Shown: piece after piece, positions 7,669 to 12,422 of the stretch
Position numbering within the stretch: the first letter of the stretch is position 1
Layout: each line of letters starts with the position of its first letter
Assembly: GCA_905479505.1 (NCBI GenBank)
Contig: CAJQMS010000051.1
Coordinates: forward strand, 1 to 12,422
Length of the DNA stretch: 12,422 nt
Direction of reading: 5' to 3'
DNA from: an uncultured Burkholderiales Genera incertae sedis bacterium
Lineage (GTDB): Bacteria; Pseudomonadota; Gammaproteobacteria; Burkholderiales; Eutrophovitaceae
Translations under genes and position numbers: made by a program
Notes under the pieces: generated by a model
What the model was told of the DNA's origin: nothing
The model's database searches: none
The model's input: the letters and a program-made list of their open reading frames with translations, nothing else

Positions 7669-9012
7669 ATGTTTGAGAAGATTTTAATTGCGAATCGAGG
7701 TGAAATCGCCTTAAGGATACAGCGCGCATGTCGGGAGTTGGGAATTAAAACGGTCGCTGTTCATTCGGAGGCCGATGCGGAGGCTAAGTATGTTCGTCTC
7801 GCAGACGAGTCAGTTTGTATTGGACCGGCCTCGAGCACGGACTCCTACTTAAATATACCTGCGATCATCAGTGCAGCTGAAGTTACAGACGCACAGGCTA
7901 TCCATCCGGGATACGGATTCTTATCTGAGAATGCTGATTTTGCTGAGCGTGTTGAACAAAGTGGGTTTGTATTTATCGGTCCAAAATCTGAGACTATTAG
8001 ATTGATGGGTGATAAGGTCAATGCGAAAATCGCCATGATTAAAGCAGGCATTCCTGTGGTGCCCGGAAGTGAAGGAGCTCTTCCGGATGATCCAAAAGAG
8101 ATCATAGGTATTGCGCGCGACATAGGCTATCCGGTCATTGTCAAAGCTTCGGGCGGTGGAGGTGGCCGTGGTATGCGGGTCGTGCACACTGAGGCAGCCT
8201 TGGTCAATGCCGTGAATATGACAAAGCAAGAGGCGCAGGTAGCTTTCGGAAATCCTACGGTATATTTGGAAAAATTCCTTGAGTATCCTAGGCACATTGA
8301 GGTCCAAGTGTTGGCTGATCAATTCAAGCACGCGGTTTATCTGGGGGATCGTGACTGTTCTTTGCAAAGACGTCATCAAAAGGTAATTGAGGAGGCTCCT
8401 GCGCCGCACGTTCGTCCCAGAGAGCGAGCTAAAATTGGTGAGAAATGCGCGGAGGCTTCAAGAAAAATCGGATATCGCGGCGCCGGAACCTTTGAATTCC
8501 TGTACGAAAATGGAAAATTTTATTTCATAGAGATGAATACTCGGGTACAGGTTGAGCACCCCGTAACAGAAATGATTACGGGTGTAGATATTGTGAAAAC
8601 TCAGATTTTGGTAGCCTTTGGGGAAAAGCTGCCTTTCAGACAAAAAGATATAAAGTTTAACGGGCACGCAGTGGAGTGTCGGATTAATGCTGAGCACCCT
8701 TTTAAGTTTACTCCCTCTCCTGGAGTTATTCGGACGCTTCATATTCCTGGTGGTCCTGGAATTAGAGTAGACACTCACGCTTATCAAAATTACTTTGTCC
8801 CCCCTTATTACGACTCCCTTATTGGCAAATTAATTGCGCATGGTGATACGCGGGAGCAAGCGCTGTCTAGGCTAAAGGTTGCCTTGTCTGAAATGGTAAT
8901 TGAAGGGATTGAGACCAATATTCCACTGCATCGTGACTTGGTATCCGATGCGAATTTCGTCGAGGGTGGCGTAAGTATTCACTACCTCGAGAAAAAGCTT
9001 TCAAGTGCTTAA
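7669..9012 (+). CDS. accC: Biotin carboxylase subunit of acetyl-CoA carboxylase
   Basis: ATP-grasp enzyme that carboxylates the biotin of AccB using ATP and bicarbonate, the first step of fatty-acid synthesis. 447 residues, nearly the same as E. coli AccC (449). Residues known from the E. coli structure fall at the same numbers: ATP-binding Lys116, Lys159 and the GGGGGRGM loop (162-169), Lys238, metal ligands Glu276, Glu288 and Asn290, and catalytic Arg292 within EMNTRVQVEHPVTE. The N-terminus MFEKILIANRGEIALRI fixes the start at 7669. It follows accB after 74 bases and precedes prmA by 37 bases, so it belongs to the aroQ-accBC unit. No anomalies were seen. Confidence 0.98.
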   Translation: MFEKILIANRGEIALRIQRACRELGIKTVAVHSEADAEAKYVRLADESVCIGPASSTDSYLNIPAIISAAEVTDAQAIHPGYGFLSENADFAERVEQSGFVFIGPKSETIRLMGDKVNAKIAMIKAGIPVVPGSEGALPDDPKEIIGIARDIGYPVIVKASGGGGGRGMRVVHTEAALVNAVNMTKQEAQVAFGNPTVYLEKFLEYPRHIEVQVLADQFKHAVYLGDRDCSLQRRHQKVIEEAPAPHVRPRERAKIGEKCAEASRKIGYRGAGTFEFLYENGKFYFIEMNTRVQVEHPVTEMITGVDIVKTQILVAFGEKLPFRQKDIKFNGHAVECRINAEHPFKFTPSPGVIRTLHIPGGPGIRVDTHAYQNYFVPPYYDSLIGKLIAHGDTREQALSRLKVALSEMVIEGIETNIPLHRDLVSDANFVEGGVSIHYLEKKLSSA

Positions 9013-9049
9013 TCTATTCGGTTGAATTCTGGTTAATGGGATATAAATC

Positions 9050-9943
9050 ATGGCTTGGTTAGCATTAGAATTTAGCGTACGCGGCGTTGATGTCGATATA
9101 TTGAGTGATGCGCTATTTAATGCGGGGGCAATTTCTGTTGACGTTAAAGATGCTGATGAAGGATCTACCGAAGAGCAAGCAATTTATCTTGAGCCTGGTG
9201 AGGACGCCGCGCTTTCCTGGGGCCACAATATCGTGTTGGGTCTTTTTGATAAAGATGCGATGGCCGACCAAATATTTTCTGTTGTTACTGATGCCGTTGC
9301 ACCGTTAACGCTTTCCAAGCCCTTGGAAAATTGGATTGATGATCAGGATTGGGTTCGATTAACGCAACAACAGTTCGAGCCAATACGAATTTCAAAAAAA
9401 CTTCGGATTTCGCCAAGTTGGTCGGACGTGACGGATTCAGCAGAAATCGATATCGTGTTGGACCCAGGACTTGCTTTCGGTACCGGTAGTCACCCGACCA
9501 CCCAGCTGTGCTTACGTTGGTTGGAGGAGAACATCACTCGTCGGGACAGCATTATTGATTACGGATGTGGTTCGGGTGTTTTGGGTATTGCAGCGCGGAA
9601 ATATGGAGCAGGTAAGGTGGTATGCATAGATATAGATGAAGATTCGTTAGTAGCGACTCGATACAATTCAGAGAGGAATAAGGTTGATTTAGAGGTGCGC
9701 TCAGCGGAGAGGGGATATCATATTCCAGGGGATGTGGTCATAGCTAACATTTTGCCATCTCCGCTTAAGGTGCTAGCCCCATTGTTGTCTCGGTTGGTAA
9801 AGTCTGGGGGCAAGATTGTTTTGTCGGGGATATTGGAAGATCAGAGTCAAGGCCTGATTGATTTATACTCACAATGGTTTGACATGAGCAAGTTTCAATC
9901 TATGGATGATTGGGTCTGTTTGCAAGGGACTAAGCTAGCCTGA
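9050..9943 (+). CDS. prmA: Ribosomal protein L11 methyltransferase
   Basis: SAM-dependent enzyme that methylates lysines and the N-terminus of ribosomal protein L11. 297 residues, close to the usual length. The N-terminal substrate-recognition domain opens with MAWLALEF and has LSDALFNAGAISV (18-30) and WGHNIVLGLF. The catalytic domain has GTGSHPTT (144-151), the SAM motif DYGCGSGVLGIAA (170-182), the acidic CIDID strand (192-196) and NILPSPL (233-239), the PrmA version of the methylase NPP-like motif. It follows accC, the usual gammaproteobacterial neighbour order. A GGG 10 bases before the ATG is the only ribosome-site hint. Confidence 0.97.
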   Translation: MAWLALEFSVRGVDVDILSDALFNAGAISVDVKDADEGSTEEQAIYLEPGEDAALSWGHNIVLGLFDKDAMADQIFSVVTDAVAPLTLSKPLENWIDDQDWVRLTQQQFEPIRISKKLRISPSWSDVTDSAEIDIVLDPGLAFGTGSHPTTQLCLRWLEENITRRDSIIDYGCGSGVLGIAARKYGAGKVVCIDIDEDSLVATRYNSERNKVDLEVRSAERGYHIPGDVVIANILPSPLKVLAPLLSRLVKSGGKIVLSGILEDQSQGLIDLYSQWFDMSKFQSMDDWVCLQGTKLA

Positions 9944-9950
9944 TAATAAT

Positions 9951-10781
9951 ATGGAAATTTTTCTTTTTTGTCCTCGGTGCGCTCATGTGTCTGAGTCGAC
10001 GTCAAAGATTCTCCTGGAGCGTGCGGGAATCGTTGAGTGCCCATCATGCCGACATGCGTTTGACGGATACGCTCATTATCGTTTCGACGTTGGTTATGAC
10101 CTAAAGAAGTTAAACCAAAACCAGTTCAAACTAGAGGAGAACTTGTCTGCGGAAAAGGAAGGATTGCACGCTTCTGTTAGTGCGGCATCAACTAAAGGAA
10201 TCGAACGAAGCGAGCCGAGTTTAAAGCCAAGTGCGGAGCAGGTGTTAAGAAGATCGCCCGAACTTGGTGCCAACCTATTTGAAACGATGTTCGCCGCTCC
10301 TCCTAAAGTAAGATCTTGGTGGTGGTGTGCAAATATATTGCTTGGACTGTCTATTTTTTTAATGGCTTCGCCGAACACTTTTCGCAGTATTGTTGGCAGC
10401 TCATATCCTTACATGGCGTGGACCACCAAATTATGCGATCAGTTAAATTGTGACGTCGGGGCCAGTAAGAGAATAGAAATGTTGAGACTTGTGGGTGCAG
10501 ATTTGATAAGTAGGCCTGACTCGGGGAAGGGCTTGTATCAGTTTCAAGCGACGATTCAAAACGTTGGTCAAGAACGCCTTAAGTTGCCTTCGATGGAATT
10601 AAAATTGACTGGCAGTGATGGCGATATTGTAACGAGACGAGTGTTTTATTCATATGAATATATGGTGGACAGTGGCAAGATAGACATTGGCGCTAGAGAG
10701 GAGATGCAGTTAAATATGATACTGCGAGTGGACGGAGCTGCACCGGTTGCGTTTGATAGTTACATTTTCTATTCAAGTTAA
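9951..10781 (+). CDS. Zinc-ribbon membrane protein with DUF3426 domain
   Basis: 276-residue protein of unknown function regularly found after prmA in gamma- and betaproteobacteria. The N-terminus is a small zinc finger with CPRC (C7, C10) and CPSC (C30, C33), of the MJ0042 type. A polar low-complexity linker follows (about 60-118), then one membrane helix starting at WWWCANILLGLSIFLMAS (123-140), and a C-terminal DUF3426 beta-rich domain, probably periplasmic, with YQFQATIQNVGQERLKLPS. Only 7 bases separate it from prmA, so it is co-transcribed. In Pseudomonas-like genomes dusB and fis come next; here they do not. No enzyme motif was seen. Confidence 0.88.
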   Translation: MEIFLFCPRCAHVSESTSKILLERAGIVECPSCRHAFDGYAHYRFDVGYDLKKLNQNQFKLEENLSAEKEGLHASVSAASTKGIERSEPSLKPSAEQVLRRSPELGANLFETMFAAPPKVRSWWWCANILLGLSIFLMASPNTFRSIVGSSYPYMAWTTKLCDQLNCDVGASKRIEMLRLVGADLISRPDSGKGLYQFQATIQNVGQERLKLPSMELKLTGSDGDIVTRRVFYSYEYMVDSGKIDIGAREEMQLNMILRVDGAAPVAFDSYIFYSS

Positions 10782-10845
10782 AAATGCTTACGCTGAATTT
10801 TGATAAAAAGATTGAGCGTTAAGCGCGGATAGTGTGGGGGTGGGA

Positions 10846-11229
10846 ATGGTTGGCAATAATGAAAAGAGGTTCAGTGGGACGCATCAGTGGGCATGTATGG
10901 ACGGTAGTGCCCACGTGCTTGTAGGAATAAGTGATTTCGCACAAGAATCTTTGGGAGACGTCGTCTACGTTGAGGCGCCTGATTTGGGTGCTTCATTTAA
11001 AATTGGAGAGCAGTGTGGGACAATTGAATCAGTGAAGACTGCCTCCGATATTTTTTCACCGGTTTCGGGCGAGGTCGTTGCGGTCAATGAGCTCTTGGGG
11101 GAGCAACCTGAGTTAATTAATGAGTCTCCTCAAGAAACTTGGATATTTAAAGTTAAAATTACGAACCCTCAGGAATGGGACGAATTGATGAGCGAGACGC
11201 AATATATTGATACTTTGCCTACCGGTTAG
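10846..11229 (+). CDS. gcvH: GcvH-family lipoyl carrier protein
   Basis: 127-residue lipoyl-domain protein. The glycine cleavage H protein carries a lipoyl arm that shuttles the aminomethyl group between GcvP, GcvT and the lipoamide dehydrogenase. Family marks: THQW (12-15, for the usual EHEW), VGISDFAQESLGDVVYVEAP, the lipoylation site ESVKTASDIFSPVSGEV with Lys64, and a C-terminus WIFKVKITNPQEWDELM. Lys64 falls where GcvH has its lipoyl lysine when ATG 10846 is the start, which is why the in-frame GTGs at 10834 and 10840 were not used; a G-rich stretch (10836-10843) precedes the ATG. No gcvT or gcvP is in view. In sulfur oxidisers related proteins (LbpA) serve the sHdr sulfur pathway; the sequence looks more like true GcvH, but that alternative stays open. 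Confidence 0.88.
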   Translation: MVGNNEKRFSGTHQWACMDGSAHVLVGISDFAQESLGDVVYVEAPDLGASFKIGEQCGTIESVKTASDIFSPVSGEVVAVNELLGEQPELINESPQETWIFKVKITNPQEWDELMSETQYIDTLPTG

Positions 11230-11290
11230 ACACCCTGGGATTTTTTGCATACTTGTTAATCACAAATATAACTTAACTGTGGTGAGATGA

Positions 11291-11377
11291 ATGAAAATTA
11301 AATTAACAATAATGGAGCGACTTTTGCTCGCTGGACTTCTGGGATTACTTTTAAAATTTTTCTCGCTCCACCTGTAA
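11291..11377 (+). CDS. Possible 28-residue hydrophobic small protein
   Basis: A short frame (ATG 11291, TAA 11375-11377) is preceded by GGTGAG (11281-11286) at 4 bases, an acceptable ribosome site. It would encode a basic start (MKIKLTIMER) followed by a leucine-rich hydrophobic stretch (LLLAGLLGLLLKFF) and SLHL, the look of a single-pass membrane peptide. It lies in the 164-base convergent gap between gcvH and soxA and overlaps an inverted repeat. The composition is leucine-rich in an AT-rich gap, so chance is a real possibility and no homologue is recognised. Confidence 0.3.
   Translation: MKIKLTIMERLLLAGLLGLLLKFFSLHL
11313..11370. repeat. Inverted repeat in the convergent gcvH/soxA gap
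   Basis: TGGAGCGA (11313-11320) and TCGCTCCA (11363-11370) are perfect inverse copies 42 bases apart. A partial third copy, TCGCTGGA (11328-11335), lets the left arm form a closer AGCGA/TCGCT hairpin with a 7-base loop instead. Lying between convergent genes, it may help end transcription in either direction, but no clean stem followed by a U-tract is present. Confidence 0.45.
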
Positions 11378-11393
11378 CTATTTTTTAGCGAAC

Positions 11394-12221
11394 TTAACGA
11401 CGATACACTGATGACTCGAGTGGGAGACCGTTGTTAAGGTAGGAATGAAAAAATTCCAGGTTATTTAATTCTTCACTGCCGGAGCTATATGGAACGGCAC
11501 CAACGGCCTCCATGCAACGTTGATACCTCATTTGGAGTGTGTAAAGCCTTTCCCCACCGCGAAAAACGGGAAAATGAACCGCTTGACCGATAGCGGGAGA
11601 TAGGAGTTCATCTCGAAAATAATGCCCACCATGAGTCAAGTGGCAGGAAGCGCAAGCAAGGTTGTATTGCCCAATGCGTCTGAAGTAGAGTGATTTTCCA
11701 TCGTTATATTTAGCTAGCGCGTCAGGTGTTGAAATTTCAATTTGCATCAACATTCCGTCCGACAAGGATCGCGCGTAAGCGCTGAGTGCCCCCATCGTTT
11801 CAGGGTCAACAAAATCTACCGGCGCCTCGTTATTGTTTTGAAGACAAAAATTAAGCGCCATTTCAAATGTGACGACTTGTTCAAGGTCAGAATCGTAGTA
11901 TGGAAATTTCCCAGCAATTTCTACCCCTTTATTTTCAAAGCAATTTGAAAAATTTTGGCCGTTTTTGAACGGTGTGTTCCAAATTTTTTCTCCCGAGTCG
12001 ACCGCATCCTGAAAAGGTGGAAAGTCCATAATGCTGTCGTATTGACTGAGCGCGTCGTCACTCAACATCATCGATCCGTGAACGTATCGAGAAAGGGGAA
12101 CACCAGGCAAATTTTTCGAGTAAGTATCCAAGAAAATCTGTCTATCCTTCTCTGGAGAGCCCCTAGCTGGCGCCTGACTTATTAAGATACCGAGTGCCGC
12201 GAGATAGAAGAGAAGTCGCAT
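11394..12221 (-). CDS. soxA: SoxA, monohaem c-type cytochrome of the SoxAX complex
   Basis: Periplasmic thiosulfate-oxidising enzyme subunit. With SoxX it joins thiosulfate to the carrier arm of SoxYZ. From ATG 12221 the protein has 275 residues with a signal peptide (MRLLFYLAALGILISQAPA). The N-terminal cytochrome-like domain has lost its haem: instead of CXXCH it has C94 (NCFENKG) and C126 (MALNFC), which in known monohaem SoxA proteins form a disulfide. The C-terminal domain keeps the haem site CASCH (C190, C193, H194) and the RYQRC segment with C236, the cysteine haem ligand and active-site residue carrying a persulfide in characterised SoxA. The C-terminus NLEFFHSYLNNGLPL is typical. A TTG at 12230 overlaps the soxZ stop but the ATG gives a normal signal peptide. 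soxZ ends 5 bases upstream, so the two share an operon. Confidence 0.95.
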   Translation of the reverse strand: MRLLFYLAALGILISQAPARGSPEKDRQIFLDTYSKNLPGVPLSRYVHGSMMLSDDALSQYDSIMDFPPFQDAVDSGEKIWNTPFKNGQNFSNCFENKGVEIAGKFPYYDSDLEQVVTFEMALNFCLQNNNEAPVDFVDPETMGALSAYARSLSDGMLMQIEISTPDALAKYNDGKSLYFRRIGQYNLACASCHLTHGGHYFRDELLSPAIGQAVHFPVFRGGERLYTLQMRYQRCMEAVGAVPYSSGSEELNNLEFFHSYLNNGLPLESSVYRR

Positions 12222-12226
12222 GCCGT

Positions 12227-12422
12227 TCAAGAGATAGTACTAACGCCAGAACCCGATTGTCCCATGTTATCAAGCCAGGATATGGATAACTCATCTCCTG
12301 CCGAGACGCCAGGAACTCGAATATTGAGATACGGATTTTTCGATACTGATCGACTCCAATGGACCTCCATAATTGTTTTACCATTAAGAGCAACAATGGC
12401 GGTATGAACGAAGTGTTGAGGA
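12227..12422 (-). CDS. soxZ: SoxZ, C-terminal 64 residues (5' end outside window)
   Basis: SoxZ pairs with SoxY, and the SoxYZ complex carries sulfur intermediates on a C-terminal cysteine of SoxY during periplasmic thiosulfate oxidation. The frame runs in from the right edge and stops at TGA (12229-12227). Visible residues begin QHFVHTAIVALNGKTIMEVH and include HWSRSVSKNPYLNIRVPG, close to the conserved VSKNPFL region of SoxZ, then GDELSISWLDNMG, the usual final strand followed by the acidic/asparagine turn. Full SoxZ is about 100 residues, so roughly the last two thirds is here. The frame has no start codon inside the window suited to SoxZ, so it is easily missed; an overlapping frame at 12163-12396 is not the gene. 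Confidence 0.92.
   Translation of the reverse strand, partial: PQHFVHTAIVALNGKTIMEVHWSRSVSKNPYLNIRVPGVSAGDELSISWLDNMGQSGSGVSTIS

Noticed and set aside
7845..8787. Three open minus-strand frames inside accC
   Set aside because: All are opposite an intact, strongly conserved accC; the translations are low-complexity and lack ribosome sites.
11742..12185. Two short plus-strand frames inside soxA
   Set aside because: They are antisense to a well-supported soxA with haem motif and show no domain.
12163..12396. A 77-codon minus-strand frame at the right edge
   Set aside because: It overlaps soxZ and the start of soxA in a different frame. The soxZ frame shows clear family motifs, so this one is a shadow.
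1..12422. tRNA, rRNA, CRISPR, insertion sequence, prophage or integrase
   Set aside because: No cloverleaf, spaced repeats, transposase or integrase motifs were seen on either strand; intergenic gaps are short.

Overview
The window looks like chromosome from a sulfur-oxidising gammaproteobacterium. Three things support this. The block aroQ-accB-accC-prmA-(zinc-ribbon DUF3426 protein) is a gene order familiar from Pseudomonas-like gammaproteobacteria. A HemY C-terminus sits directly in front of a full phosphoenolpyruvate carboxylase. The right edge carries soxA and the end of soxZ, parts of the thiosulfate-oxidising Sox system. Base composition looks moderate (not computed) and coding density is high. 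I saw no tRNA, rRNA, transposase, integrase or CRISPR array. The exact lineage cannot be fixed from the sequence alone.

Layout from left to right: (1) 2-3433, plus strand: the C-terminal half of hemY, open at the left edge, and ppc, which starts on the base after the hemY stop. (2) 3454-4479, minus strand: a ferredoxin-FAD/NAD(P)H reductase (CDP-6-deoxyglucoseen-reductase-like), convergent with ppc and divergent from (3). (3) 4547-6459, plus strand: a YeeZ-like SDR protein, an exported stand-alone DsbD N-terminal domain, and a membrane-anchored TlpA-type thioredoxin whose start overlaps the preceding stop by 4 bases. (4) 6460-10781, plus strand: a promoter-like intergenic region, then aroQ, accB, accC, prmA and a zinc-ribbon/DUF3426 membrane protein. 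(5) 10846-11229, plus strand: a GcvH-family lipoyl carrier. (6) 11230-11393: a short convergent gap holding an inverted repeat and a possible 28-residue hydrophobic peptide. (7) 11394-12422, minus strand: soxZ (C-terminal part) then soxA, the last gene of its operon here; soxB does not follow.

The genes link central carbon metabolism (ppc for C4 acids; accBC for malonyl-CoA and fatty acids; aroQ for the shikimate pathway) with periplasmic thiol and sulfur chemistry (the DsbD-alpha/TlpA pair; SoxA and SoxZ). The most notable arrangement is the split DsbD. The electron-receiving domain and a thioredoxin are present in overlapping genes at the place where related genomes have full dsbD, but the transmembrane electron-transport domain is missing. 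A second point is a sox operon ending at soxA without soxB, facing a lipoyl carrier whose partner genes are not in view. Most of the rest is ordinary housekeeping sequence. I do not see a clearly new multi-gene system.
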